Notes: generated by a model from the sequence alone, not told the origin. 64,000 nucleotides of DNA from Mycobacterium sp. BK086 (GCA_004362315.1 SNWL01000003.1:434001-498000), one strand, 5' to 3'; shown: positions 17,183-26,385, counted from the first letter of the stretch. Numbers and translations: made by a program.

Positions 17183-17602
17183 ATGCACCGTAATCTGTTG
17201 AAAACCTTCATCATCGACGTTCCGTCGGCAGCGAAAGACGACACCGTCTCCTTCTGGGAGCACGCGCTCGGCGCCACCGTCGTGCCGACCGGTGTCGACG
17301 AATACACCTACCTCCACGACGCGTCGCCGGACAATCGGATCGTCGTCCAGGATGTCGGATCATCGCGCGCGGGAGTGCATTTCGACATCCACACCGATGA
17401 TCTCGACGCCGAGATCACCCGGCTGCTCGCGCTGGGCGCAACCATGGTCGACGACTCGTTCGCCACACATCCCGGCCGCTGGGTCATCATGCGCGACCCG
17501 GCAGGGCTCGACTTCTGCGTGGTCGACGCCGCCAACCCGCTACGCGGCCAGGAAGCCTTCGACGACTTCCAGCGCCGGGCCAAGACCGTCGGCTCTCCTT
17601 AG
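17183..17602 (+). CDS. VOC-family (glyoxalase/dioxygenase-like) protein
   Basis: 139 residues with the vicinal oxygen chelate fold: VSFWEHALGATVVPT, then AGVHFDIHTDDLDAEITRLL and GRWVIMRDPAGLDFCVVDA. Metal-ligand candidates are His in GVHFDIHTDD and the acidic region near the C-terminus, though a full His-His-Glu set is not obvious. It is the last gene of the SnoaL/SDR cluster. Its TAG overlaps the stop of the convergent gene (TTAG at 17599-17602). Confidence 0.82.
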   Translation: MHRNLLKTFIIDVPSAAKDDTVSFWEHALGATVVPTGVDEYTYLHDASPDNRIVVQDVGSSRAGVHFDIHTDDLDAEITRLLALGATMVDDSFATHPGRWVIMRDPAGLDFCVVDAANPLRGQEAFDDFQRRAKTVGSP

Positions 17603-18051
17603 CCCGCGTCGAGCAGATGCGTGGAGTCCGACGGGGACGCCACCAACGCCCTGAGCCGGCCGAACAGGTCGATCGCCGACTGGACGGCCTGATCGACGAA
17701 GGTGCCGAACTCGGCACCACCCGATCGGTAGCGCCGCTCGGCCAGTACCCCGACGAGACGCGGATCCGAGGACTCGAAGACTGCGGCGGTCACCTGCGGG
17801 TCGGCGTCGTTCCACTGGTCGACGAAGTCGGCGACCCGCGCGCGGTGCGCGGCCGGGTAGTACCGCTCGGCAGAGATGCTGATCCGCACCGCCGCCCCGT
17901 CGGGCCCGCACGGCTGCAGGTGGACGTGTAGGCGACCGTGGTAGGCGCTGACGAGGAAGAAGTACTCGTCGTCGTGGTGTCCGCGGAAGCACCGGACCTG
18001 CCGAGTGCGCAGGTAACTCTCGATGAGCTCAGTACCGGCCGCGGTGTTCAT
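17599..18051 (-). CDS. YbjN-like conserved protein
   Basis: About 150 residues from ATG 18051. The pattern ELIESYLRTRQVRCFRGHHD, then VSAYHGRLHVHLQPCGPDGA and RVADFVDQWNDADPQVTAAV, fits YbjN-type proteins, which share a fold with type III secretion chaperones. The C-terminus has AEFGTFVDQAVQSAIDLFGR, also family-like. The longer frame to 18150 has no supporting features. An inverted repeat lies just upstream (18069-18088). Function unknown; the family call is moderate. Confidence 0.68.
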   Translation of the reverse strand: MNTAAGTELIESYLRTRQVRCFRGHHDDEYFFLVSAYHGRLHVHLQPCGPDGAAVRISISAERYYPAAHRARVADFVDQWNDADPQVTAAVFESSDPRLVGVLAERRYRSGGAEFGTFVDQAVQSAIDLFGRLRALVASPSDSTHLLDAG

Positions 18052-18068
18052 AGTTGTCAAACGGGCCG

Positions 18069-18088
18069 CGGGAACGACACGGTTCCCG
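18069..18088. repeat. Inverted repeat upstream of the YbjN-like gene
   Basis: CGGGAAC and GTTCCCG form perfect seven-base arms separated by GACACG, 18 bp upstream of the YbjN-like start. It could be an operator or a 5' leader hairpin. A second, weaker repeat (GGCGCG at 18186-18191 and CGCGCC at 18199-18204) lies nearer the DUF732 gene. The rest of this 246-bp gap shows nothing clear. Confidence 0.5.
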
Positions 18089-18297
18089 AAAAGCCCAAGG
18101 GTCCACCAAGAATCCCTTGAGAATTGGTTAAATGAGGGAGCACGGCCCACAACTTGAATTCATGTCCCAAAAGGCCCGGTTTATCGGCGCGTGATTGGCG
18201 CGCCCTCGAACTTTGGGCTTTCCCTGCGCATCTGCTGAAAACCTAGTAACTTCTGCCGCAGCAGTAACTCCAATGCACACCACAAGGGACAAGAACA

Positions 18298-18600
18298 ATG
18301 ATCAAAGGTTTGTTGACGGCGGCTGCTGCCGCCGGGGCCATCGCGCTCGTCGGCGCGCCCGCAGCGTGGGCGATCACCAACGCCGAGGCTGACTACATCA
18401 AGGATCTGACCAGCGCCGGAATCGCCGGTGACCAGGCAGCTTTGATCGCCGACGGCCACACCATCTGCCAGGCCCTCGCGGGTGGCGCAGACCCCAACCA
18501 GCTGTCGCAGACGTACTTCACCAACTCCGGCCAGATCAGCCACGCTCAGGCGGACGCCGCGATCAATTTCGCGAAGACCGATCTTTGCCCGGCTGGCTGA
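18298..18600 (+). CDS. DUF732 small secreted protein
   Basis: 100 residues. A signal peptide (LLTAAAAAGAIALVGAPAAW, then A-I) precedes a mature domain with two cysteines (GHTICQALAGGADPNQL and the final TDLCPAG). This is the DUF732 pattern common in mycobacteria, a small helical secreted protein with one disulfide. A strong terminator follows at once. Function unknown. Confidence 0.88.
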   Translation: MIKGLLTAAAAAGAIALVGAPAAWAITNAEADYIKDLTSAGIAGDQAALIADGHTICQALAGGADPNQLSQTYFTNSGQISHAQADAAINFAKTDLCPAG

Positions 18601-18620
18601 TAGCCAACTGAACAATGCGA

Positions 18621-18654
18621 AACGCGGCTGGCCTTTTTAGGCCAGCCGCGTTTT
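18621..18654. terminator. Rho-independent terminator shared with the hisS 3' end
   Basis: AACGCGGCTGGCCT (18621-18634), a TTTT loop and AGGCCAGCCGCGTT (18639-18652) form a perfect 14-bp stem; a short T-run ends at 18654. On the plus strand it terminates the DUF732 gene. The right arm is also the last codons and stop of hisS on the minus strand, so one hairpin serves both convergent genes. Confidence 0.9.
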
Positions 18655-19896
18655 CACTTCTGTGATAACCGCATCGACCGGAACGTCGACCTGTGTGCCG
18701 GTCGCGAGGTCCTTGACCCCAACGGTGCCGGCCTCGATGTCGCGGTCGCCCGCCACCAGGGCGATCCGTGCGCCCGAGCGATCGGCGGCCTTCATCGCAC
18801 CCTTCATGCCCCGGTCGCCGTAGGCCAGATCGACCCGCACGCCGTCGGCGCGCAGCCCCGCCGCCAGTGTCGCGAGCATCAATTTGGCCTGCTCACCCAG
18901 CGGCACCCCGAACACGTCGCAGCGGCTCGGGTTTCCGGCGGTCTTGCCCTCCGCCCGCAGTGCCAGCACGGTGCGGTCAACACCGAGGCCGAAGCCGATA
19001 CCCGACAGGTCCTGGCCGCCGAGCTGACGCATCAACCCGTCGTAGCGGCCACCGCCACCGATCCCGGACTGCGCCCCGAGGCGAGAGTGCACGAACTCGA
19101 ACGTGGTCTTGGTGTAGTAGTCCAGCCCGCGCACCATCCGCGGGTTGATCACGTACGGAACCTTCAGCGCGTCGAGGTGCGCGAGCACGGTCTCGAAGTG
19201 CTGCTTGGCGACATCGGAGAGGTGATCGAGCATCACCGGTGCGTCGGCGGTCATCTCGCGCATGTGCGGGCGCTTGTCGTCGAGCACCCGCAGCGGGTTG
19301 ATCTCGGCACGGCGCTTTGTGTCGTCATCCAGGTCCAGCTTGAACAGGAAGTCCTGCAGCAGCTCCCGGTACTGGGGACGGCAGGAATCGTCGCCCAGTG
19401 AGGTGATCTCGAGGCGGAAACCGTCCAGCCCGAGCGAGCGGTAGCCCGCGTCGGCGATCGCGATCACCTCGGCGTCCAGCGCCGGGTCGTCGACGCCGAT
19501 GGCTTCGACTCCGACCTGCTGCAGCTGCCGGTAGCGCCCGGCCTGCGGGCGCTCGTAGCGGAAGAACGGGCCGGCGTAGCAGAGCTTGACCGGCAGCGCA
19601 CCACGGTCCAGCCCGTGTTCGATGACCGCGCGCATCACGCCGGCGGTGCCCTCGGGCCGCAGCGTCACCGAACGATCACCGCGGTCGGCGAAGGTGTACA
19701 TCTCCTTGGACACCACGTCGGTGGATTCACCGACGCCGCGGGCGTACAGCCCGGTGTCCTCGAAGATGGGCAGCTCGACGTCGCCGTAGCCGGCCAGCCT
19801 GGCCGTCCGCAGCAGGCCGTCACGGACCGCGACGAACTCTGCCGACTCCGGCGGCAGATAGTCGGGAACACCCTTGGGTGCCTGGAATTCACTCAC
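18637..19896 (-). CDS. hisS: Histidyl-tRNA synthetase
   Basis: 419 residues, class II aminoacyl-tRNA synthetase. Motif 2 is seen in [20 protein letters not shown], the histidine-specific loop in [19 protein letters not shown], and motif 3 in [19 protein letters not shown]. The C-terminal anticodon-binding domain follows ([20 protein letters not shown]). It starts at GTG 19896, overlapping the stop of the upstream metallo-hydrolase by four bases (GTGA), as in the M. tuberculosis pair Rv2580c-Rv2581c. It charges tRNA-His. Confidence 0.97.
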   Translation of the reverse strand: MSEFQAPKGVPDYLPPESAEFVAVRDGLLRTARLAGYGDVELPIFEDTGLYARGVGESTDVVSKEMYTFADRGDRSVTLRPEGTAGVMRAVIEHGLDRGALPVKLCYAGPFFRYERPQAGRYRQLQQVGVEAIGVDDPALDAEVIAIADAGYRSLGLDGFRLEITSLGDDSCRPQYRELLQDFLFKLDLDDDTKRRAEINPLRVLDDKRPHMREMTADAPVMLDHLSDVAKQHFETVLAHLDALKVPYVINPRMVRGLDYYTKTTFEFVHSRLGAQSGIGGGGRYDGLMRQLGGQDLSGIGFGLGVDRTVLALRAEGKTAGNPSRCDVFGVPLGEQAKLMLATLAAGLRADGVRVDLAYGDRGMKGAMKAADRSGARIALVAGDRDIEAGTVGVKDLATGTQVDVPVDAVITEVKTRLA

Positions 19897-20555
19897 TGAG
19901 TCAGACCTTCGAGGAATGGGTTGGTACGGCGTTCGAGACCAATGGTGGTGGATTCACCGTGCCCCGGTAATACCAGGGTGTCGTCATCGAGCACCAGTAG
20001 TTTTTCGACGATCGAGCCCAGCAGGTCCCTCCCGCTGCCGCCGGGCAGGTCGGTACGCCCCACCGACTGTTTGAACAACGTGTCCCCGGTGAACGCCAGC
20101 TGGTCGCCGAGATCCACCCGGAACACCACCGATCCCCTGGTGTGGCCGGGGGTGTGATCGACGGTCACCGTGATGCCCCCGAGCTCGAGTTTGTCCCCGT
20201 CCCGGTCGAGTTCCACGACCTGCTTCGGCTCGCGGAACAGCGCCCCGAACGCGATCTGCCCGAGCCGGGGCCCGAAGCCGCGGATCGGGTCGGCGAGCAT
20301 GAACCGGTCCTCGGGGTGGATGAACACCGGGCAGCCGAACGTGTCGCCCACCTTCTGCGCCGACCACATGTGGTCGATGTGCCCGTGGGTGAGCAGCACG
20401 GCGGCCGGGGTCAGCCGGTTCTCGTCGAGAATGCGCCGCAGGTTGGCAAAAGCACGCTGGCCCGGGTCGACGACGATGGCGTCGGCCCCGGCGCGTGGGG
20501 CCAGCACGTAGCAGTTGCATGCCAACATGCCTGCCGGGAACCCGGTGAGCAGCAC
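19893..20555 (-). CDS. MBL-fold hydrolase, glyoxalase II-like
   Basis: About 220 residues from GTG 20555 ([19 protein letters not shown]), the start matching the homologous M. tuberculosis Rv2581c. The metallo-beta-lactamase zinc motif is [20 protein letters not shown] (HxHxDH), with further ligands in [35 protein letters not shown] and [12 protein letters not shown]. This is the set found in glyoxalase II-type hydrolases, which cleave thioesters. Mycobacteria use mycothiol rather than glutathione, so the natural thioester is uncertain. Forms an operon with hisS. Confidence 0.9.
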   Translation of the reverse strand: MLLTGFPAGMLACNCYVLAPRAGADAIVVDPGQRAFANLRRILDENRLTPAAVLLTHGHIDHMWSAQKVGDTFGCPVFIHPEDRFMLADPIRGFGPRLGQIAFGALFREPKQVVELDRDGDKLELGGITVTVDHTPGHTRGSVVFRVDLGDQLAFTGDTLFKQSVGRTDLPGGSGRDLLGSIVEKLLVLDDDTLVLPGHGESTTIGLERRTNPFLEGLTQ

Positions 20556-20631
20556 ATCGTCCAGTTTCCCATCCCGTATCCAGCCCGCTCGCAGGTATCC
20601 GGCCCAAACCCGCCGCGCGCGAGATAATTGA

Positions 20632-20651
20632 CGTCTTAAATAATTTAGACG
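20632..20651. promoter_or_regulatory. Palindromic operator candidate upstream of TetR-like gene
   Basis: CGTCTTAAATAATTTAGACG is a 20-bp imperfect palindrome (CGTCT / AGACG outer arms, A/T-rich centre). It lies 40 bp upstream of the TetR-like gene at 20692, in the divergent gap to the hydrolase. A possible -35 box, TTGACG at 20628-20633, overlaps its left edge, so occupancy would block transcription. Autoregulation is likely by analogy. Confidence 0.55.
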
Positions 20652-20691
20652 GAACACGGGCCACCTCGCCGAAGGAGAATCGGGCCAGGCA

Positions 20692-21330
20692 ATGACCGAA
20701 GTAGACCGCGACGCGATCGTGGACACCGCACTGGAACTGTTCGTCGTGCACGGTTTCTACCCGACGACCCTGGCCGATATCGCGGCCGAACTCGACGTTG
20801 CTCCCGATGCGCTCGCCGCCTCGTTCCCGGACAAAGAGTCTTTCGTCTTCGCCGTCGTCGACGATCTCTTCGGCGCCATCCTCGCCGACCTCGCCGCCTC
20901 GCCGGAATCAGAAGACCTGGTCGAAGGGCTGCGAACCGCGCACCAGAACACCGTGGCCCGGGTCGTCGCCGGCGACGGACCGGTGCCACTACATCGTATG
21001 CAGCGCATGGGCCGGGTCATCGCGGCCAATCCGTCTGTGGCGCAAGCTGTCTCGGTTCGCCGCAAGCAGGTGCTCGGGTGCGGCCTTGCCGACCAACGCG
21101 GAGTAGGCCACGACGATCCCAAGATCGCCAGAGCCGTGACGGTGTGGTCGGCGGTGATGGCCTGCACGCACGCGGCGGCCGCCCACGACGAACCGGATCT
21201 CACACCGCAGGCCGACCGCTTCTCGACGGATAACACGACTCATCGGCTGAACCTCACGTTCAACCTGGTCCGCGGGAGTGCGTCGGCCGACGCGCCGCCG
21301 CAGGGCCTGCCACTGCGCCCCTACTGGTAA
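20692..21330 (+). CDS. TetR-like transcriptional regulator
   Basis: 212 residues. The N-terminus reads IVDTALELFVVHGFYPTTLA, DIAAELDVAPDALAASF and PDKESFVFAVVDDLFG, a TetR helix-turn-helix with an unusual recognition region. The C-terminal ligand domain is helical with an Asp/Pro-rich tail ending in PLRPYW. It has its own palindrome upstream (20632-20651) and is divergent from the glyoxalase II-like gene. The ligand and other targets are unknown. Confidence 0.8.
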   Translation: MTEVDRDAIVDTALELFVVHGFYPTTLADIAAELDVAPDALAASFPDKESFVFAVVDDLFGAILADLAASPESEDLVEGLRTAHQNTVARVVAGDGPVPLHRMQRMGRVIAANPSVAQAVSVRRKQVLGCGLADQRGVGHDDPKIARAVTVWSAVMACTHAAAAHDEPDLTPQADRFSTDNTTHRLNLTFNLVRGSASADAPPQGLPLRPYW

Positions 21331-21408
21331 TCCGTCCCGCGGGCGTCCAAGCAACCGCACGTAGAGTGGGGCGTCAGTCTCAACCGACTCCAACGGAGGA
21401 CCACCCCG

Positions 21409-22305
21409 GTGCCCACCAACGAACAGCGACGTGCCACGGCCAAGCGCAAGCTCGAGCGACAGCTGGAGCGTCGCGCCCAACAGGAGAAGCGTCGTCAGCT
21501 GTTCGTCGTGATCGGCGGCGTGGTGGCCATCATCGTGGCCGCGGCCCTGGTCGCCACGTTCGTCCTGACCAACAACGACAAGAAGGACACCGCGTCCGCC
21601 TCCACCTCGGCGCCGAGCAGCGCCCCGGCTGATCCCGGTGCACCCACCGACGCTCCCCCGCCCGCCGGCGGCCTGCCCGCGTTCAAGCCCAGCGCGAACC
21701 TGGGTGCCAACTGCCAGTACCCGGCGTCGCCCGAGCCGGCCAGCAAGAAGGTCGACCCGCCGCACAGCGGCAAGGTGCCGACCACTCCGGCGACCGTCAG
21801 CGTCAGCATGAGCACTACCGACCGCGGCAACCTCGGCCTGGTCCTCGACAACGCCAAGGCACCGTGCACGGTCAACAGCTTCGCCAGCCTGGCCCAGAAG
21901 GGCTTCTTCGACAACACGCCCTGCCACCGGTTGACGACGTCGCCGTCGCTGTCGGTGCTGCAGTGCGGCGATCCGACCGGCAGCGGAACCGGTGGACCGG
22001 GCTATCAGTTCGCCAACGAGTACCCCACCGACCAGTACCCGCAGGGTGACCCCGCGCTGCAACAGCCGGTGACATACCCGCGCGGCACCCTGGCCATGGC
22101 CAACGCCGGCCCCAACACGAATGGCAGCCAGTTCTTCCTGGTCTACAAGGACTCGCAGCTGCCGCCGAACTACACCGCGTTCGGGACGATCGACGCGACC
22201 GGACTGGCCACCCTGGACAAGATCGCAGCCGCAGGTGTGGCGGGCGGCGGCCAGGACGGCAAGCCGGCGACCCCGGTGACCCTCAAGTCGGTCCTGCTGG
22301 ACTAG
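21409..22305 (+). CDS. ppiB: Membrane-anchored cyclophilin-type peptidyl-prolyl isomerase
   Basis: 298 residues. A basic N-terminus (RRATAKRKLERQLERRAQQE) precedes one membrane helix (LFVVIGGVVAIIVAAALVAT, about residues 28-50), a Ser/Pro/Ala linker and a C-terminal cyclophilin domain from about residue 120. Cyclophilin landmarks are NSFASLAQKGFFDNTPCHRL, GGPGYQFANEYP and LAMANAGPNTNGSQFFLVY. It corresponds to Rv2582 (ppiB) by position. The domain would face outward and assist folding of exported proteins. Starts at GTG 21409 after a GGAGG box. A tandem paralogue follows six bases after its stop. Confidence 0.92.
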   Translation: MPTNEQRRATAKRKLERQLERRAQQEKRRQLFVVIGGVVAIIVAAALVATFVLTNNDKKDTASASTSAPSSAPADPGAPTDAPPPAGGLPAFKPSANLGANCQYPASPEPASKKVDPPHSGKVPTTPATVSVSMSTTDRGNLGLVLDNAKAPCTVNSFASLAQKGFFDNTPCHRLTTSPSLSVLQCGDPTGSGTGGPGYQFANEYPTDQYPQGDPALQQPVTYPRGTLAMANAGPNTNGSQFFLVYKDSQLPPNYTAFGTIDATGLATLDKIAAAGVAGGGQDGKPATPVTLKSVLLD

Positions 22306-22311
22306 CCGGCG

Positions 22312-23310
22312 ATGAGCCAGCCGCCGCCGTACTACCCGCCACCACCGCCGCCTTACGGTGCGCCGTACGGGCCGTATCCCTATCCCGCGCCGCAGCCGAC
22401 CAATGGGATGGCGATCGCGTCGCTGATCTGTGCGTTCCTGTTCGCACCGCTGGGCATCGTGTTCGGCCACATCTCGCTGTCCCAGATCAAGAAGTCCGGC
22501 GAGGAGGGCCGCGGTCTGGCGATCGCCGGGCTGGTGGTCAGCTATCTGGTGACTGTCCTGAGCATCGTCGTCGTGGTCGCCAGCATCGCGTTCTTCGCGT
22601 GGATGGCGCGCGAGCTGGAACGCACCGGCGGCGCGGGCATTCCGCGGCGGACCACCACCGCGGCACCCGGCAGCGACCAGCTGCCGCCGTTCAACCCGCC
22701 GGCCACCCTCGGCGCGAACTGCCAGTACCCCGCAACGGCGACACCGGCCTCCAAGCCCGTCAAGCCGCCGGCCCCCGGCAAGGCGCCGACCACTCCGGCG
22801 ACCGTCGACGCGACGGTGGTCACCAACTCCGGGCCGATCGTGCTGCACCTGGACAACGCGAAGGCGCCATGCACGGTCAAGAGCTTCGAGAGTCTGGTCC
22901 AGCAGAACTACTTCGACGACACCCCGTGCCACCGGCTCACCGACGCATCGTCCTTGTCGGTGGTGCAGTGCGGTGACCCGACCGGTCAGGGCAGCGGCGG
23001 GCCGGGCTACCGGTTCGCCAACGAGTACCCGACCAACCAGTACCGCCCGTTCGATCCGGCCCTCAAGCAAGCCGTGAAGTATCCGCGCGGCACGCTGGCG
23101 ATGGCGAACTCCGGCCCCGACACCAACGGCAGCCAGTTCTTCATCGTCTATCGCGATTCGATGCTGCCGCCGACGTATACGGCGTTCGGCCAGGTCGACA
23201 AGACCGGTTTCGGGATCGTCGACGGCATCGCGGCGACGGGCATCGCCGATGGTGCCGACGACGGGAAGCCGGCCAAGCCGGTGACGATCAAGTCGATCCG
23301 GCTCAACTGA
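22312..23310 (+). CDS. Cyclophilin fused to a DUF4190-type membrane domain (tandem paralogue)
   Basis: 332 residues. A Pro/Tyr-rich cytoplasmic start (YYPPPPPPYGAPYGPYPYPA) leads to a DUF4190-like two-helix membrane unit (MAIASLICAFLFAPLGIVFG, then LAIAGLVVSYLVTVLSIVVV), then a linker and a cyclophilin domain from about residue 160: VKSFESLVQQNYFDDTPCHR, GGPGYRFANEYP, LAMANSGPDTNGSQFFIVY. The catalytic-domain sequence closely follows the upstream ppiB product, indicating tandem duplication with a swapped N-terminal anchor. Likely co-transcribed with ppiB. Confidence 0.9.
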   Translation: MSQPPPYYPPPPPPYGAPYGPYPYPAPQPTNGMAIASLICAFLFAPLGIVFGHISLSQIKKSGEEGRGLAIAGLVVSYLVTVLSIVVVVASIAFFAWMARELERTGGAGIPRRTTTAAPGSDQLPPFNPPATLGANCQYPATATPASKPVKPPAPGKAPTTPATVDATVVTNSGPIVLHLDNAKAPCTVKSFESLVQQNYFDDTPCHRLTDASSLSVVQCGDPTGQGSGGPGYRFANEYPTNQYRPFDPALKQAVKYPRGTLAMANSGPDTNGSQFFIVYRDSMLPPTYTAFGQVDKTGFGIVDGIAATGIADGADDGKPAKPVTIKSIRLN

Positions 23311-23321
23311 GCCTGCGCCCG

Positions 23322-23564
23322 TCAGCCGGGCAGGCCCTGCTCTTCGGTCGGCAGCGGTGCCGGCCCCTTGATGGCGGGTACCGCCACCGGAAGGTCGGCC
23401 TTGGCCGGGCCCGGAGACTGGGTAACGGTCACTCCGGTGGACATCTCCGAACTGACGAATGTGCCACCGTCGGCCTGCGGGTTGGCCGCCACCGCGGCGA
23501 ACACACCCAGCGAGACCAGGGCGCCGGCCCCGATAGTGGCTGATAACACGTGAAATCTGTTCAT
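23322..23564 (-). CDS. Small secreted protein
   Basis: 80 residues from ATG 23564, with a purine-rich ribosome site (GGAAAGAGA, complement of 23572-23580). A signal-like helix (VLSATIGAGALVSLGVFAAV) is followed by a short Pro/Thr-rich mature tail (GGTFVSSEMSTGVTVTQSPG). The frame continues upstream but without features. Small mycobacterial proteins with this tail exist; I do not know a function. Convergent with the second cyclophilin gene. Confidence 0.68.
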   Translation of the reverse strand: MNRFHVLSATIGAGALVSLGVFAAVAANPQADGGTFVSSEMSTGVTVTQSPGPAKADLPVAVPAIKGPAPLPTEEQGLPG

Positions 23565-23577
23565 AGCGAATCTCTTT

Positions 23578-23593
23578 CCAAGAGGCGTCTTGG
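23578..23593. repeat. Short hairpin next to the ribosome site of the small secreted gene
   Basis: CCAAGA (23578-23583), GGCG and TCTTGG (23588-23593) form perfect six-base arms directly upstream of, and touching, the ribosome site of the gene starting at 23564. It could be a leader hairpin affecting translation, or an operator in the divergent promoter. Confidence 0.35.
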
Positions 23594-23681
23594 CCACTAC
23601 GAACAAGAGCGTTGCGCCCATTGGATATTCCGTCGATTTCAATGAAATAATCTGCGGCGCAGAGGCGTTCAACAACGTGTT

Positions 23682-23960
23682 ATGTGTACTGGCCTGCAGC
23701 GAAACGTCCATGTCGTTCTCGGCATACTGGCGGCGATCACCATCCTCATCGCGCCCGCTGTCGTGACGAGTGCCGAACGGTCCGGCTCCGTTGCACAGGG
23801 CTGCTACGACGGGGTGATCCCCTGGAATCCCTACCTGCAGAGTTGCAGCCTGCCGCGCACGCAGCCGAGGGTTCGCGGTGCCGCACCGGATGCCGGGGCG
23901 ATCATCGCGTGCCGGCACCATCCGGGCTGTCTTGCGTGGTACATCAACGGCGGACCGTGA
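23682..23960 (+). CDS. Small secreted cysteine-containing protein
   Basis: 92 residues. A hydrophobic signal (HVVLGILAAITILIAPAVVT) precedes a mature part with four cysteines: SVAQGCYDGVIPWNPYLQSC and IIACRHHPGCLAWYINGGP. The spacing suggests two disulfides. Short mycobacterial exported proteins ending in a YINGP-like tail are familiar, but no function is known to me. It is divergent from the 80-residue secreted gene and ends three bases before the rel stop. Confidence 0.7.
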   Translation: MCTGLQRNVHVVLGILAAITILIAPAVVTSAERSGSVAQGCYDGVIPWNPYLQSCSLPRTQPRVRGAAPDAGAIIACRHHPGCLAWYINGGP

Positions 23961-23963
23961 ACC

Positions 23964-26315
23964 TCAGGCCGCGCTGGTCACCCGGTAGACGTCGTAGACA
24001 CCCTCGATATTGCGGACCGCGTTGAGCACGTGGCCCAGATGTTTGGGATCACCCATCTCGAAGGTGAAGCGGCTGATGGCAACTCGGTCATTGGAGGTGG
24101 TCACCGAGGCGGACAGGATGTTGACCCGCTCATCGGCCAGTACCCGCGTGACGTCGGAGAGCAGCCGGTGCCGGTCGAGAGCCTCGACCTGGATGGCCAC
24201 CAGGAACACCGACGTCGGCGACGGCGCCCAGTTCACCTCGATGATCCGTTCGGCCTGCTGTTGCAGCGACGCGGCGTTGGTGCAGTCGGTGCGGTGCACA
24301 CTCACCCCGCCGCCGCGGGTGACGAAGCCCATGATGTTGTCGCCGGGCACCGGCGTGCAGCACTTGGCGAGTTTGGTGAGCACCCCGGGCGCGCCGGGGA
24401 CGGCGACTCCGGTGTCGTCGGTGCTGCGCTGACGCACCGGCATGGTCGCCGGCGTAGAGCGTTCGGCCAGTTCATCTTCGGCGCTCTCGGCACCGCCGAG
24501 CTGGGCCAGTAGCCGCTGCACGACGTGCCGGGGCGAGACATGACCTTCGCCGACCGCGGTGTAGAGCGACGAGACGTCGGCGTAACGCAGCTCCTGGGCA
24601 AGCGCGCCCATCGCCTCGGCGTTGACCAGTTTCTGCAAGGGCAGCCCGCCGCGTCGAACCTCGCGGGCGATGGAATCCTTACCGGCCTCCAGCGCTTCTT
24701 CGCGGCGCTCCTTGGCGAACCACTGCCGGATCTTGGCCTTGGCGCGCGGTGAGACCACGAAGCCCTGCCAGTCGCGCGACGGGCCGGCGTTGGGCGCCTT
24801 GGAGGTGAAAACCTCCACCACTTCCCCGTTTTCGAGCTTGCGTTCCAGCGCCACCAGACGGCCGTTGACCCGTGCGCCGATGCAGCGGTGACCGACCTCG
24901 GTATGCACCGCGTAGGCGAAGTCCACCGGCGTCGACCCGGTCGGCAGCGTGATCACGTCCCCCTTCGGGGTGAACACGAAGATCTCTTGTACGGCAAGGT
25001 CGTAACGCAGCGACTCCAGGAACTCGCCGGGGTCCGCGGCTTCCCGCTGCCAGTCGAGCAGCTGGCGCATCCAAGCCATGTCGTCGATTTCGGCGGCCGT
25101 ATAGCCGGCGGGTAAACCGTTGCGGCCCTTGGTTTCTTTGTATCGCCAGTGCGCCGCGATGCCGAACTCCGCGGTGTCGTGCATATCGCGGGTGCGGATC
25201 TGCACCTCCAGCGGCTTGCCCTCCGGCCCGACGACAGTGGTGTGCAACGACTGGTACACCCCGAACCGGGGCTGGGCGATGTAGTCCTTGAACCGGCCCG
25301 GCATCGGCTGCCACAGCGAATGCACAACTCCCACAGCCGCATAGCAGTCGCGGATCTCGTCGCACAAGATGCGCACACCCACCAGGTCGTGGATGTCGTC
25401 GAAGTCGCGGCCTTTGATGATCATCTTCTGATAGATCGACCAGTAGTGCTTGGGCCTGCCCTCGACTGTCGCGCTGATCTTCATTCCCGACAGCGCGGAG
25501 GTGATCTCGGCACGGACCTTGGCCAGATAGGTGTCCCGCGACGGCGCCCGGTCGGCGACCAGCCGCACGATCTCCTCGTAGCGCTTGGGATGCAGGATCG
25601 CGAAGGACAGATCCTCCAGTTCCCACTTGACGGTGGCCATACCGAGCCGATGAGCAAGCGGGGCAATCACTTCCAGCGTCTCGCGAGCCTTGCGGGCCTG
25701 TTTCTCCGGCGGCAGGAACCGCATGGTGCGCATGTTGTGCAGCCGGTCGGCGACCTTGATGACGAGCACGCGCGGATCGCGGGCCATCGCGATGATCATC
25801 TTACGGATGGTCTCGCCCTCGGCCGCGGTGCCCAGCGCCACCTTGTCCAGTTTGGTGACACCGTCGACCAGGTGGGCCACCTCTTCGCCGAAGTCGGCGG
25901 TCAGTGTCTCCATGGCGTAGCCGGTGTCCTCGACGGTGTCGTGCAGCAGAGCGGCCACCAGTGCGGTGGTATCCATGCCGAGCTCGGCGAGGATGTTGGC
26001 GACGGCCAGCGGATGGGTGATGTAGGGGTCACCGGAGCGGCGCAGCTGATCGGCGTGCTTGGCCTCGGCCACCTCGTAGGCGCGCTGCAGGAGCGCCAGA
26101 TCCGCCTTGGGGTAGATCTCGCGGTGCACCGCCACCAGCGGCTCGAGAACCGGGTTGACGGTGCTGCGCTGCGAGGTCATCCGCCGCGCAAGCCGGGCGC
26201 GCACTCGCCGCGACGCGCTGCTGGTGGCCTTCGGGGTCTCGGCCCGGGGCTCGGCGGGCGGGATGTCGCCGACCGGCAGCGGCGCAGCGGTCACGGCACC
26301 GTTGTCGTCCACCAC
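23964..26315 (-). CDS. rel: Bifunctional (p)ppGpp synthetase/hydrolase
   Basis: 783 residues from GTG 26315, placed by an AGGAGG site seven bases upstream; the frame to 26438 adds a low-complexity leader not seen in homologues. Domains in order: HD hydrolase with [13 protein letters not shown] and [20 protein letters not shown]; RelA/SpoT synthetase with [20 protein letters not shown] and [15 protein letters not shown] ([20 protein letters not shown]); zinc-finger/helical region ([17 protein letters not shown]); and C-terminal ACT ([20 protein letters not shown]). It sets the stringent response alarmone level. Corresponds to Rv2583c. Convergent with a small secreted gene. Confidence 0.96.
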   Translation of the reverse strand: MVDDNGAVTAAPLPVGDIPPAEPRAETPKATSSASRRVRARLARRMTSQRSTVNPVLEPLVAVHREIYPKADLALLQRAYEVAEAKHADQLRRSGDPYITHPLAVANILAELGMDTTALVAALLHDTVEDTGYAMETLTADFGEEVAHLVDGVTKLDKVALGTAAEGETIRKMIIAMARDPRVLVIKVADRLHNMRTMRFLPPEKQARKARETLEVIAPLAHRLGMATVKWELEDLSFAILHPKRYEEIVRLVADRAPSRDTYLAKVRAEITSALSGMKISATVEGRPKHYWSIYQKMIIKGRDFDDIHDLVGVRILCDEIRDCYAAVGVVHSLWQPMPGRFKDYIAQPRFGVYQSLHTTVVGPEGKPLEVQIRTRDMHDTAEFGIAAHWRYKETKGRNGLPAGYTAAEIDDMAWMRQLLDWQREAADPGEFLESLRYDLAVQEIFVFTPKGDVITLPTGSTPVDFAYAVHTEVGHRCIGARVNGRLVALERKLENGEVVEVFTSKAPNAGPSRDWQGFVVSPRAKAKIRQWFAKERREEALEAGKDSIAREVRRGGLPLQKLVNAEAMGALAQELRYADVSSLYTAVGEGHVSPRHVVQRLLAQLGGAESAEDELAERSTPATMPVRQRSTDDTGVAVPGAPGVLTKLAKCCTPVPGDNIMGFVTRGGGVSVHRTDCTNAASLQQQAERIIEVNWAPSPTSVFLVAIQVEALDRHRLLSDVTRVLADERVNILSASVTTSNDRVAISRFTFEMGDPKHLGHVLNAVRNIEGVYDVYRVTSAA

Positions 26316-26385
26316 GCCGTCACCTCCTCGCCATCGGACCGACTTCGAGGATATCTCCCCGCGGGCGGCCGGGTGGCGAGGCCGG

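Noticed and set aside
20989..23070. 693-codon open frame on the minus strand
   Set aside because: It runs antisense through both cyclophilin genes and the end of the TetR-like gene, has arginine-rich, repetitive composition, and shows no domain.
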